Source: Haloferax elongans ATCC BAA-1513
Lineage (GTDB): Archaea > Halobacteriota > Halobacteria > Halobacteriales > Haloferacaceae
NCBI RefSeq assembly: GCF_000336755.1
Contig: NZ_AOLK01000019.1
Span: forward strand, 124,001 to 188,000
Length of the DNA stretch: 64,000 nt
Reading direction: 5' to 3'
Below, one piece after another: positions 1 to 8,471 of the stretch. The position numbers and the translations under genes are program-made. Each line of letters opens with the position of its first letter. Within the stretch, counting starts at the first letter, position 1. The notes below the pieces were generated by a model, which did not search any database, was not told the origin of the DNA, and saw nothing but the letters and a program-made list of their open reading frames with translations.

Positions 1-1
1 G

Positions 2-334
2 CGCGTCCGCGTCCTCGCGTCGCGGTCGGAGGACTTGACGAGCTTTTATACCGACATCACCGAGTCGTACGACGTTCACGTCGACTCGAAGCGAGCGATA
101 ACAGAGGTGTTCGCGGACCAACCGCTCTTGTCACTGGAGTCGCTTCTCCCGTCGCTCTCACCGCGGCAACGAGAGACGTTCACCCTCGCGTACGAGGAGG
201 GATACTACGAGATTCCGCGCCAGACGACGACGACTGAACTCGCCGAGGCAGTCGGTATCGAGCGCCGAACGCTCGAACACCATCTCCGTCGGGCGGAACA
301 GAAACTGGCCGAGGCGTTCGTCGGCCTACTCTGA
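2..334 (+). CDS. HTH-10 (bacterio-opsin activator-type) regulator, C-terminal part only
   Basis: The reading frame is open from the first bases of the window to a TGA at 332-334, so this is the 3' end of a longer gene. A TTG at 35 is probably internal. The last ~55 residues carry the HTH-10 signature: LSPRQRETFTLAYEEGYYEI, then a helix-turn-helix (TTELAEAVGIERRTLEHHLRRAEQ) ending in a short hydrophobic tail. HTH-10 proteins are haloarchaeal transcription regulators that often carry N-terminal PAS or GAF sensors; any such domain lies outside the window. Targets cannot be inferred. Family assignment is firm, function is not. Confidence 0.85.
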   Translation, partial: RVRVLASRSEDLTSFYTDITESYDVHVDSKRAITEVFADQPLLSLESLLPSLSPRQRETFTLAYEEGYYEIPRQTTTTELAEAVGIERRTLEHHLRRAEQKLAEAFVGLL

Positions 335-415
335 CAACGACTCGGCGAAAACCGGAGTGAGTGTGGCGTCAGGATGACGCCGGTGCGGCGTCAGCTCATG
401 GGGTCGAGTCCGGCG

Positions 416-1840
416 TCAGCCGAGGAGACCGAGTGCTGCCGCAGCGTGCGTCATGCCGGCGATGAGCGGAATGAGGATAATCGTCCGCATGACGAACATC
501 GCGACGAGGTCGCGGAAGCGGATGGGTACGTCGCTGAACATGTCCATCGTCATCGGGCCGACGCTGGAGAAGAAGATGAGTTGCGAGACGGCCAGGACGG
601 CGATGAAGAACTTGGCCTTCAGCGCGGTCTCGGTGACGAGGAGGACCGGGACGTACATCTCGGTGATGCCGACGATAGTCGCGGGCGCGACGGTCTCGGC
701 GTTCGGAATCCCGAGTGCGGCGATGACGGGCGTCAGCGGCTTCCCGAGGATATCGAATATCGGCGTGTTCGCCGACAACAACGTCGCTGCGAGGCCGACA
801 GTCAGAATCGTTCCGAGGATGAGCATCGTAAGCTTCAGCCCGTCGACGAACCCGCGCTTCGCGGCTTCGAGGAACGACTCGCCTTCATCTGCTTTCTGGA
901 CGGCTTCAGAGAGGGCCAGACGGATGTATTCGCTCAGCGACCCCGAAAAGGCCGTCTCCGGGTCTGGCTCGGTGATGTACTCTTGCGGCGTCGTCGAGAT
1001 GGGCGGAACCCGAACCAGAATCGCGGCGGTGATGATAACACAGAGGAAGTACGCGCCGAACACGACGGGGAACAACTGCAAGATGTCGAGCGTCGCTGCG
1101 ACGACGCCGACGAATCCGATGCTCACCGTCGAGAAACAGGTCGCGATGGTGAACACGTCGCGTTTGTTGTAGCCGCCCTGCTCGAACACGTTACGGGTGA
1201 CGTACAGGCCGACGCTGTACGACCCGACCCACGAGGCGAGGCTGTCGAGGGCGGCCCGACCGGGGATTTTGAAAAGCGGGCGCATTATTGGACGGGCGAG
1301 TGTCCCGACAAATTCGAGGCCGCCCAACTCGACGAAGATAGTGATGAACACCGCGCCGATAGGGATGATGACGCCCACGCTGTACACGAGCGTTCCCCAC
1401 ATCAACCCGCCCGTCCCGGGAGTGTGAAGCCACGCCGGGCCGAGTTTGAAGAACATGAGTGGTGCGACGACGATACCGGCCAATCTGAGGAGCCAGAACG
1501 CGGTCGACGTTTCGAAGTACGAGAGGTCGTACCCCGCGAACTCTCCGTCACCGACTGTTGCCAACGTGGTCAACACGCCCCCAGCGACGATGATGCTGAG
1601 TGCATAGACGCCGACGGCGTTGGGGAACGTCCCCGTAATCGTACTGACCACGATGTCGAACGGAACGGTGAGTTCCCCGTTGTACGGGACTGGAACGAGG
1701 AAGAACACGGCCCCGATGAGGAACGCGGTGACGAACTTCACCACGGGTTGCCCACGAATCTCGTGGAGGTCGATGTCCTCGATGCTCTTGTCGCGTGGTT
1801 CGGTGTCTACGGTCCACGTCCGGTCTTGTTCTGTTGCCAT
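416..1840 (-). CDS. YjiH-type multi-pass membrane protein (nucleoside recognition/GATE domain)
   Basis: A 474-residue polytopic membrane protein with about 11-12 hydrophobic segments. The first starts near residue 34 (VVKFVTAFLIGAVFFLVPVP). The order of segments, the PYNGELTVPFDIVV stretch and the GITEMYVPVLL motif resemble YjiH-family proteins with a nucleoside-recognition GATE domain, which are thought to be transporters with unknown substrates. The N-terminal ~30 residues are charged and cytosolic. The gene stands alone, tail-to-tail with the HTH-10 gene upstream. An AT-rich stretch (caatatattc, antisense, around 1858-1867) lies ~20 bases before the ATG and may be its promoter. Substrate is unknown. 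Confidence 0.75.
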   Translation of the reverse strand: MATEQDRTWTVDTEPRDKSIEDIDLHEIRGQPVVKFVTAFLIGAVFFLVPVPYNGELTVPFDIVVSTITGTFPNAVGVYALSIIVAGGVLTTLATVGDGEFAGYDLSYFETSTAFWLLRLAGIVVAPLMFFKLGPAWLHTPGTGGLMWGTLVYSVGVIIPIGAVFITIFVELGGLEFVGTLARPIMRPLFKIPGRAALDSLASWVGSYSVGLYVTRNVFEQGGYNKRDVFTIATCFSTVSIGFVGVVAATLDILQLFPVVFGAYFLCVIITAAILVRVPPISTTPQEYITEPDPETAFSGSLSEYIRLALSEAVQKADEGESFLEAAKRGFVDGLKLTMLILGTILTVGLAATLLSANTPIFDILGKPLTPVIAALGIPNAETVAPATIVGITEMYVPVLLVTETALKAKFFIAVLAVSQLIFFSSVGPMTMDMFSDVPIRFRDLVAMFVMRTIILIPLIAGMTHAAAALGLLG

Positions 1841-2126
1841 CGGACTTATGTTTGTGAATATATTGCATAGTCGTGGAGTCTCCCAGTGGACAGTCCTTTA
1901 TGTGTCTTGCATGGCTATTGGTGATGGTTATCCCGTCTCCGTGGAATTCGCTCGGGGAGTCAAAAGGCCGCTTTCGGCCCGCTAGTGCCGAATTTCTGTA
2001 TTTACCAGCCGACGTGATTAACACGCTTCGAGGACTCTGACTCGCTGGCGAATCGGTCCTTCATTTCCTGTGCTTGGTGTCGAACCCCACGTTTTGGGGG
2101 TGACCTCGGACAGCGTCCTCGATTCT

Positions 2127-3137
2127 TCACAGACTCGAGTACGGGCCGCCCTTCGCCTCGGTCAGACGTGCGACTTGTTCGGCAGAGAGGCCGATAGAGG
2201 CGGCAGCGAGGTTCTCAGAGAGTTGCTTAGTCGTTCGCGCGCCCACGATTGGCGCAGTCACGCCGTCGCGGTGCATCAGCCACGCAAGCGCGGTCTGAGC
2301 CGGTGTCGCCCCGACTTCGTCGGCGACTGCGTCGAGTTCGTCGTGGACGTCGAAGTTCTCCTCGGTCAGGTAGGTGCTCTCGAAGTGGCTCGATTCGACG
2401 GCTCGCGACTCTCCCGTGAGTCCCTCGTCGCGCGTGTACTTGCCGGTGAGAAAGCCCTGTCCCAGCGGGCTCCATGGACAGACTGCCATCCCGTAGGAGC
2501 GAGTCATCTCCAAGTAGTCGCCTTCGACCTCACGGTCGACGAGGTTGTAGCGCGGTTGCGTGACGGTAAACGGTTCCCAGCCCATCGTGTGAGCGATTTC
2601 GTTCGCCTTCGCGACCTTCCACGCGTTCGGACGAAGCGTCGACGCGCCGAGGTAGTGGACCTTGCCGTCTTCGACAAGGCCGTTGAGCGTCTTCATCATC
2701 TCGCGTGTCGGCGTGTCGTCGTCCCAACGGTGGATGTACAGGACGTCCACGTAGTCGGTGCCGAGTCGGTCGAGCAGGGCGTCGATTCGGTCTCGAACGT
2801 TCTTGCGGTTCGTCCCACGACTGTTCGGGTCGCCAGTGCGAATTTGCCAGTAAATCTTCGACGCGATGGTGTACCGTTCTCGGTCGCGCTCGGAGAGCCA
2901 GTCGCCAATCCAGCGCTCGCTCTCGCCGCCGCCGTACACGTCTGCGGTGTCGATGAAGCGTCCCCCAGCCTCCTCGTAGGTGTCGAGAAGCTCGTGTGCG
3001 CGCTTCTGGTCGATTTCGACGTTTCCTTCCTCGGTCTCTTTGCCGAATCGCCACGTGCCGAACTGGAGTTCGCTCGTCTGCAACCCAGTCTCTCCAAGTG
3101 GGACGAAGTCGAGTTCGACATCTTCGGGAACGCTCAT
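2127..3137 (-). CDS. Aldo/keto reductase
   Basis: A 336-residue (alpha/beta)8-barrel NAD(P)H-dependent oxidoreductase of the aldo/keto reductase superfamily. The catalytic tetrad is visible: Asp63 and Tyr68 in FIDTADVYGGGESE, Lys94 in IASKIYW and His136 in VLYIHRWDD. The C-terminal half contains the VAPIVGART-type cofactor segment (TAPIVGARTTKQLSENL). Length is normal. It most resembles the soluble 'general' AKR group acting on small aldehydes or ketones; the substrate cannot be read from sequence. The gene is divergent from the receiver-GAF gene at 3405 across a 267-base gap with a perfect palindrome. Confidence 0.9.
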   Translation of the reverse strand: MSVPEDVELDFVPLGETGLQTSELQFGTWRFGKETEEGNVEIDQKRAHELLDTYEEAGGRFIDTADVYGGGESERWIGDWLSERDRERYTIASKIYWQIRTGDPNSRGTNRKNVRDRIDALLDRLGTDYVDVLYIHRWDDDTPTREMMKTLNGLVEDGKVHYLGASTLRPNAWKVAKANEIAHTMGWEPFTVTQPRYNLVDREVEGDYLEMTRSYGMAVCPWSPLGQGFLTGKYTRDEGLTGESRAVESSHFESTYLTEENFDVHDELDAVADEVGATPAQTALAWLMHRDGVTAPIVGARTTKQLSENLAAASIGLSAEQVARLTEAKGGPYSSL

Positions 3138-3270
3138 AGTCGTCTTTCCGTACGGCGAATCACACGAAAAGCCTTGGGTGGGGTCAGTCTCGTGCTCGCG
3201 GTCGAGATACTGGGTTCGATACCGGGATTCTAATTATTGATTTTGATATTGGAACGCACAAGCTAAGAGT

Positions 3271-3289
3271 AGTTTAGAGGCTCTAAACT
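3271..3289. promoter_or_regulatory. 19-bp perfect palindrome in divergent intergenic region
   Basis: AGTTTAGAG-G-CTCTAAACT: two 9-base arms around a single base, with AT-rich flanks. It lies between the divergent starts of the aldo/keto reductase (3137) and the receiver-GAF gene (3405). A palindrome with no loop is more like a dimeric-regulator operator than a terminator. The cognate regulator is unknown. Confidence 0.45.
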
Positions 3290-3404
3290 GGCTGTAAGTG
3301 GAGTTTATGGCCCAAAATGTCGAACTATAAATCATTGTCATCTGGGACTCATTTTGTATAATTAGGGTGTCCTACCTTGCATGAACACTCCTTGCGTCTA
3401 ATCG

Positions 3405-4298
3405 ATGAGTCGAAAGATATTGTGCGTCGATACCGACGACCGGGTCGGCGCAGTTGCGGACGCGCTCGATTCCGAGGAGACGATGACTGCAGTTCAAGCG
3501 ACGACTGTGGAGGAGGCGCGGACCGCCCTCGACGAGCAGGCAATCGTCTGTGTCGTCACCGAATACGAACTTGCTGACGGGAGTGGCCTCGACGTCGTGC
3601 GAGCGATTCGAGAGACCGCCCCGCAAACCCCCTGTATTCTCTTTACCGACGTTTCTCCGAACGAAGTCGAGACCGACTCGTTCGAGGAGGTAATTATCGA
3701 GTACGTCAACCGAGGCCTGCCGGATGCCCACGACCGACTCGCCTTCATCGCCGACGACGTCATCAATCACAGCGCGCAAGTCGGGTTCCTGAAACCTGAC
3801 GACGAACAGGAGCGTCTCGACGCGCTTTCGCGGTACGACGTGGACGAACTCCCCGTTCAGGAGAGTTTCGACCGACTGACGGACCTCATTGCCAGCCACT
3901 TCGACGCCGCAATCTCGTTTATCGGACTGCTCGAAGAAGACGAAGAGAACTTCCTCGCGTGCCACGGCGGCGACTGGGATAGTCTCACCCGCGAAAACAC
4001 GATTTGCACCCACAGTATGCTCCAAGAAGATGTGATGGTCGTCGAAGATATCCGTGAAGACAAGCGCTTTAGCGAGAACCAGCAGTTATCGAACCTCGGT
4101 ATCGTCTCCTACGCGGGGGCGAACATGACCACGCCTGACGGTCACGTCATCGGTCAGGTGTGTCTCATCGACCACGAGGTTCGGTCCTACTCGGACGCAC
4201 AGCAACGCGAACTCGAACAGTTCGCCGAGACGGCGATGGAGATTCTTCAACTCCGGCAGTCACTTCTTGAGGCCCGTTCCCTGGAGGTGGCACAATGA
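3405..4298 (+). CDS. Receiver-like domain plus GAF domain signalling protein
   Basis: A 297-residue soluble protein. Residues ~3-120 have a CheY-like receiver fold (KILCVDTDDR at the first strand, CILFTDVSP later). The expected phosphoacceptor Asp is replaced: the fourth-strand motif reads VCVVTEYELADGSG, with Glu53 where response regulators have Asp. Residues ~130-285 form a GAF domain (ISFIGLLEEDEENFLACHGG; YAGANMTTPDGHVIGQVCLID). No output DNA-binding domain is present. Its TGA overlaps the ATG of the next gene (ATGA, 4295-4298), implying translational coupling. A TATA-like box (TATAATTA, ~3355) lies ~50 bases upstream. It probably senses a small molecule or redox state and signals by contact rather than phosphorylation. 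Confidence 0.8.
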   Translation: MSRKILCVDTDDRVGAVADALDSEETMTAVQATTVEEARTALDEQAIVCVVTEYELADGSGLDVVRAIRETAPQTPCILFTDVSPNEVETDSFEEVIIEYVNRGLPDAHDRLAFIADDVINHSAQVGFLKPDDEQERLDALSRYDVDELPVQESFDRLTDLIASHFDAAISFIGLLEEDEENFLACHGGDWDSLTRENTICTHSMLQEDVMVVEDIREDKRFSENQQLSNLGIVSYAGANMTTPDGHVIGQVCLIDHEVRSYSDAQQRELEQFAETAMEILQLRQSLLEARSLEVAQ

Positions 4299-4951
4299 GT
4301 ATCTCGTCCGAGGAAACGTTCGCTACCGAGGCACTTCCACTCGACCCGATACAAAAGGGGACGAGCATTCTGCTCACGGGTGAGGACGCCGACGCCCTCG
4401 AATCAGTCTTCTACAAACTCTCTGCACCGCAAGCGGACGAGCGGGGCGTCATCGTCTCAACCGACGAAAGCGGTCGCTCGACGCTGCGCTCACTCGACCG
4501 GGTCTCCCGCGGTTCGAAGTCTCGGTCGTCCGTGCTGGCCGCCGCGGGGTCCGACCGAGACGACAGCGTCGAGACTATCTCTGACTTGAGTGACCTGACT
4601 ATGCTCGGGATGACGCTCTCGTCGGTGCTGGCCGAGTCCCAACAACAGGAACCGCGGTTCCGGTGTGGTATCTACCTCTGTTCGACTATCTGCAGCGAAG
4701 TTGAGGACGTTCGGTCGGTCTACCGCCTCTTGAACTCGAATTTCCTGTCTGAACTCCGTCGCGGTGACGGACTCGGCGTCTGCGCAATCGACACGAGTGC
4801 CGACATCGGCGCGAACATGCAGAGTATCGTCGCCGGGATGAAGACCTCGTTCAAAGTCCACATCGACGTCGAAAAGACGGGAAGTCGCGAAGCGACGCTC
4901 TCGATTTCGGGACTGTCTGGGGCCGACGACTCCGTGACCGTCGCGCTCTAA
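4295..4951 (+). CDS. DUF7504-like haloarchaeal protein coupled to the receiver-GAF protein
   Basis: A 218-residue protein with the layout of a RecA/KaiC-derived domain lacking an obvious Walker A loop. It begins IQKGTSILLTGEDADALESVFYKL, followed by RGVIVSTDESGRSTLRSL, and ends with acidic beta strands. This matches the haloarchaeal DUF7504 type, commonly found beside sensor and HTH-10 proteins; the name is from memory. It overlaps the upstream gene by 4 bases, so the two are almost certainly co-translated and may form a signalling pair. A T-run at 4999-5004 follows. Biochemical function is unknown. Confidence 0.65.
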   Translation: MSISSEETFATEALPLDPIQKGTSILLTGEDADALESVFYKLSAPQADERGVIVSTDESGRSTLRSLDRVSRGSKSRSSVLAAAGSDRDDSVETISDLSDLTMLGMTLSSVLAESQQQEPRFRCGIYLCSTICSEVEDVRSVYRLLNSNFLSELRRGDGLGVCAIDTSADIGANMQSIVAGMKTSFKVHIDVEKTGSREATLSISGLSGADDSVTVAL

Positions 4952-4998
4952 GTCCAACCAGTGGTGTCCCGTCACGTGGACGCTCCATCCCAGTAGCA

Positions 4999-5004
4999 TT
5001 TTTT
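4999..5004 (+). terminator. T-run after the receiver-GAF/DUF7504 operon
   Basis: Six consecutive T residues ~50 bases after the stop at 4951, in an otherwise GC-rich stretch. Archaeal termination commonly occurs at such runs without a hairpin. Confidence 0.4.
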
Positions 5005-5079
5005 CTCCCCCGGGGTTACGTCTCACACGATGGTTCCCGCTAACCGACACCGAAACGCTTGCTTCTGGACGGTGTCGCC

Positions 5080-6216
5080 GTGAGCGACCCCGACGACCCA
5101 ATCGCGTCACTTCGACGTGCTGCAGAGCGCCGCAGCGAGAAACGCGAACAGGTCGACGACATCGGCCTCGAAACGCTTCGCACGGTCGCAGATGCCTACC
5201 GCGACGTCGAAACGCTACTCGACCGGTACGAAGAGCGAATCACGGACCGAGACGACTTGGAAGGGTACATCGAGTTTCGGGAGCGACTCACCGAGGTTCT
5301 CGAAGCACTCGATGCCGACATTCGTCACAGTGAGGCCTTCGTAGATGCCAACGACGCACTGACGACTGGCGTCACCTCGACACTCTCGACATCCGATGTC
5401 GACCGTGCGCGTGCGGCACTCGACCCAGTCCGAAACGACGCGTCGTTACTGGACGCGTGGCAGTCCGCCCGCGACGACTACCGGTCTGCACGCCACGAGG
5501 CCGAACGCCACGAGGCGGAGTTACGAGACCGAGTCGAAGAACTCGAACGCGTGCGAGAACTCGGTGCGGCAGACCTCGATGCACCGACGCAGGACATTCG
5601 CGTGCCTATCGAGTCGTACAACGACGCCGTCACCGACGCGTTCAACCGGTTTCTCAGGGACGCGTCGGCACGGGACGTCCTCGAATTCCTGGAGACGGCG
5701 ACAGCCTACCCCCTCGTCGAGTTACCAGCGCCTCCAGCACCGCTCCGAGACTATCTGCACACTGCGAGCGTCGGGACGGAACCGGTCTCGGTTCTCGTCG
5801 AGTACGCCGAGTACTCACGGTCGAAACTCGACCACTACGTGTCCGACCCGCAGTCGTTCCAGGCAGCGGTCGGCCCCCACACTCGACTCTTAGCCACTCT
5901 CTCTGCCGACCCGCTTACTGTCGAGTGGCCGCCGAAACCGGCGTCGGAACTCCGCTGGCGGATGCGCGAACTCGTCGCCGCCGTCGGCCGATTCGCGGAC
6001 GAAGAGACAGTCGCACTGGCGCGGGCCGTTCGCGCACTCACTGAGCGAGACGACTACGACCGCCTTCGCGATGCGGCGGTCGCCAGAGAGGTGCTCACCG
6101 ACGAGCAACGAGCGCGACTCAAACGCGGCGCTGTGGAAGAAGAACTCGAAGCAAAGCGCGCGGCAGCCGAGGACGTTGCGGCGTGTCTGGACGAACACCC
6201 GCCGCTGGACGAGTGA
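5080..6216 (+). CDS. Uncharacterised coiled-coil protein (haloarchaeal)
   Basis: A 378-residue, highly charged, mostly helical protein without signal peptide or membrane segment. Residues ~10-200 are rich in heptad-like Arg/Glu/Leu patterns (RHEAERHEAELRDRVEELER), suggesting a long coiled coil. Residues ~200-380 are more globular (FNRFLRDASARDVLEFLETA). The GTG at 5080 (VSDPDDPIASL) is preferred to a TTG at 5059 because homologous haloarchaeal proteins usually begin with a short acidic segment; the choice is uncertain. I recognise no enzymatic motif. A conserved haloarchaeal DUF family is likely. Confidence 0.7.
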   Translation: MSDPDDPIASLRRAAERRSEKREQVDDIGLETLRTVADAYRDVETLLDRYEERITDRDDLEGYIEFRERLTEVLEALDADIRHSEAFVDANDALTTGVTSTLSTSDVDRARAALDPVRNDASLLDAWQSARDDYRSARHEAERHEAELRDRVEELERVRELGAADLDAPTQDIRVPIESYNDAVTDAFNRFLRDASARDVLEFLETATAYPLVELPAPPAPLRDYLHTASVGTEPVSVLVEYAEYSRSKLDHYVSDPQSFQAAVGPHTRLLATLSADPLTVEWPPKPASELRWRMRELVAAVGRFADEETVALARAVRALTERDDYDRLRDAAVAREVLTDEQRARLKRGAVEEELEAKRAAAEDVAACLDEHPPLDE

Positions 6217-6348
6217 ATCGGGTCGCGTAGAAATCGATTCGGGCGTGTCGTCACCGAGTATGACGCACCCGGTTGACGTAATCGGACGTGTCACAACCGG
6301 GTGACGAAACCGAACGTGACGACAGCCGTCTCTGTCAGCGGCGACGCG

Positions 6349-6816
6349 TTAGTTGACGTCGATAATTTCGACTTCGAACTCGAGCGTCTTGCCTGCGAGT
6401 TCGTGGTTGAAGTCGATGCGGACGACGTCGTCGTCAGCGTGGACGATTTCGCCAAGTCCGCCCTGCTGGGTCTGGACGTACATGCCGGCTTCGGGGTCGT
6501 CGCCGAGGACCTGACGCAGCTCTTCGGTGTCGTGTTCCTGAATCATGTCCTCGGACGGCTGTCCGTAGGCCTTCTCCGGCGGAATCTCGATGGTTTCCTC
6601 GTCGCCGACTTCCATGCCGACGAGTGCCTCGTCGAGACCCTCGATGACCGCTCCAGAGCCGACTTCGACTGTCAGCGGTTCGTACTCTCGGTCGGGCTGC
6701 TGTTCCGCGAGGCCGGACTCTTCGGCAACGTCTGGGCGAGAGGTGTCGAACAGCGTTCCGTCAGTCAGTCGGCCAACGTACTCGAGCGAAACTGAGTCGC
6801 CAGTAGCAATCGTCAT
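6349..6816 (-). CDS. FKBP-type peptidyl-prolyl cis-trans isomerase (SlyD-like)
   Basis: A 155-residue cytosolic FKBP with an inserted flap. The split FKBP core is seen as VSLEYVGRLTDGTLFDTS and LTVEVGSGAVIEGLDEALVGMEVGDEETIEIPPEKAYG, followed by the insert-in-flap segment and a closing strand (LAGKTLEFEVEIIDVN). This is the SlyD-like long archaeal FKBP, a prolyl isomerase and chaperone acting on folding proteins. The His-rich metal-binding tail of bacterial SlyD is absent. Single-gene unit; the 3' end faces the coiled-coil gene. Confidence 0.93.
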   Translation of the reverse strand: MTIATGDSVSLEYVGRLTDGTLFDTSRPDVAEESGLAEQQPDREYEPLTVEVGSGAVIEGLDEALVGMEVGDEETIEIPPEKAYGQPSEDMIQEHDTEELRQVLGDDPEAGMYVQTQQGGLGEIVHADDDVVRIDFNHELAGKTLEFEVEIIDVN

Positions 6817-6913
6817 AGTGCCATTCGTTTCTGGGGACGGATAAACGGTGGCATCGAAAGACAGCGTTCTGTCGCGTATTCGTCACCGGTCTGTCGCGTG
6901 TTTGTCACGCGTG

Positions 6914-7486
6914 TCACTCGGTTGCGGACGCGAGGTTGTCGAGGAAGTGGTCACCGAACACGAGGACTAAAAACGCACCCAGGAGGTTGAACACGAGGTC
7001 CCACGCGGTGTCTTCGTGACCGTACGAGACGAGAACTGGGTCGATATCGAGTCGGTCCGCTCCGGTGTGGATGGCGAGTTCGACGAGTTCCCAGAGGAGT
7101 CCCAGACAGACGACGACTGCGAGAACCCGAGTGTTGGGGTCGCGTCCGCGACGACGTGCGACGACGTGGACGACCCCGGCGAGAATCGACGCCGAATGTG
7201 TGTGCGTCAGGTGGTCCCACCACCAGACGTCGTCGTACGGGCCGAGCATCCCGACCGAGTGGGTGAACATCGCCGACTCGATGTACACGCGTTGCCACGG
7301 ACGGAACTCGACGCCACACAGGCGTTCGACCGCGGATGGGACGAACGTCCCCGCGAGCGAGATGACAGCGTTGACGACCGCGGCTAACTTACGCCGCCGG
7401 AGTCCGACGAGGAACACCGCGACGATAGCGTATCTGATACCGCGTTCGATCTTTTCGACGCCCGCTTGATGGGTGGGTTTTGTCAC
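6914..7486 (-). CDS. DUF2238/YjdF-like integral membrane protein
   Basis: A ~190-residue membrane protein with four to five hydrophobic segments. It has a WWWDHLTHTHSASILAGVV motif and a WELVELAIH motif in two helices, plus DTAWDLVFNLLGAFLVL near the C-terminus. The DHLTH and E/W pattern, and the YGHEDTAWDLV stretch, match the DUF2238 (YjdF) family of unknown function. GTG at 7486 (VTKPTHQAGVEK) is preferred to an in-frame start at 7534, whose extra 16 residues are basic and compositionally unlike a haloarchaeal N-terminus. It is divergent from the cobalamin adenosyltransferase gene. Confidence 0.7.
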   Translation of the reverse strand: MTKPTHQAGVEKIERGIRYAIVAVFLVGLRRRKLAAVVNAVISLAGTFVPSAVERLCGVEFRPWQRVYIESAMFTHSVGMLGPYDDVWWWDHLTHTHSASILAGVVHVVARRRGRDPNTRVLAVVVCLGLLWELVELAIHTGADRLDIDPVLVSYGHEDTAWDLVFNLLGAFLVLVFGDHFLDNLASATE

Positions 7487-7637
7487 GGCTATCGTTCGTG
7501 AGAAGAAACGAATCCGACAGAGAAATAGTTTCACACTCGACGGACTCAGTCTCCTATGTCCAATAGAAATTTACCTACTGAAAATGGATTTGCTCTTTAC
7601 GGTGGCGGTCGGTTTGCACCCCGCGACCACAATACGT

Positions 7638-8333
7638 ATGACGAACATCGACGACACAGACTCCGAGTCGACGAGAGCGAACACGCCCGGCAGAGGGATT
7701 CGACCCGAGGCCGAAGCAATCGACCCCGCAGCACCAGACGAATTTGGACTCGTTCAGGTCTGGTGGGGCGACGGGAAAGGGAAGACGACTGCCGCGATGG
7801 GGATGGGATTCCGTGCTGCCGGACACGGTTACCGCGTCCACATGCTTCAGTTCATGAAGGGCGGAGCAGACTCGGTCGAGGCGGTGCGCGGCGAGTACAA
7901 CGCCATCGCGGCGATGCCGGGGTTTTCGTACGAGAACCTCGGCCACTACGGCTGGGCGGGAATGCGCGACGGAAGCGACGACGCAGACCATCAAAAGCAG
8001 GCTGACGCCGGACTCGATAGAGCGCGCGAACTGCTCGACGCGGCCGACGCCGCCGACCTCGAATCACCGCTTCCACTGGATGGGCCGCCCGAAGATGGTG
8101 TCCACTTGCTTATCATCGACGAGATTTTGTACGCCGTCGCGATGGGGTTGCTCTCGGAGTCGGACGTCTTGGACCTCATCGACCGCAAACCGGATGGCCT
8201 CGAACTCGTGTTGACGGGGAGCCACGACGAACCCGACTACATTCTCGACGCGGCCGACCTCGTGACGAACGTCCGCAAGATGAAACACCCAATCGATGAC
8301 GGACAGCGCGCCCGCAAGGGAACTGAATACTGA
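7638..8333 (+). CDS. cobA: Corrinoid (cob(I)yrinate/cob(I)alamin) adenosyltransferase, CobA/BtuR family
   Basis: A 231-residue enzyme that transfers the adenosyl group of ATP to reduced corrinoid, a step in adenosylcobalamin synthesis or salvage. The modified P-loop GDGKGKTTAAMG is at residues ~44-55, followed by FRAAGHGYRVHMLQFMKGG and the LLIIDEILYAVAMGLL and ELVLTGSHDEPDYI motifs typical of CobA/BtuR. The first ~35 residues are an acidic haloarchaeal extension. ATG 7638 (MTNIDDTDSE) is chosen because the upstream in-frame sequence is basic and unlike the family. No other cobalamin genes lie in the window, and I saw no B12 riboswitch upstream. Confidence 0.9.
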   Translation: MTNIDDTDSESTRANTPGRGIRPEAEAIDPAAPDEFGLVQVWWGDGKGKTTAAMGMGFRAAGHGYRVHMLQFMKGGADSVEAVRGEYNAIAAMPGFSYENLGHYGWAGMRDGSDDADHQKQADAGLDRARELLDAADAADLESPLPLDGPPEDGVHLLIIDEILYAVAMGLLSESDVLDLIDRKPDGLELVLTGSHDEPDYILDAADLVTNVRKMKHPIDDGQRARKGTEY

Positions 8334-8471
8334 GGGTCGGTCAGTCCGGCTTCTGTGCTACTCGTCCGCTGCTGTGGCACCTCAAGTGGCGAGTTGAGTA
8401 TCAGCAGCGATACCATCAGGGAAACTGATTTGTTCACTGCCGAGTTACAATGAGTAATTGAAACTGAATCG

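Noticed and set aside
374-1870. Long plus-strand open frame (about 500 codons) opposite the YjiH-type gene
   Set aside because: Its product is a charged, low-complexity sequence typical of antisense frames in GC-rich DNA, whereas the minus strand encodes a coherent membrane protein.
7487-7637. Cobalamin riboswitch upstream of the adenosyltransferase
   Set aside because: None of the conserved B12-box elements is visible, and such riboswitches are not expected in haloarchaea.
8334-8471. Small ORF between the adenosyltransferase and DICT genes
   Set aside because: The only frames are very short (e.g. ATG at 8450 with an immediate stop) and no SD sequence or TATA box is associated.
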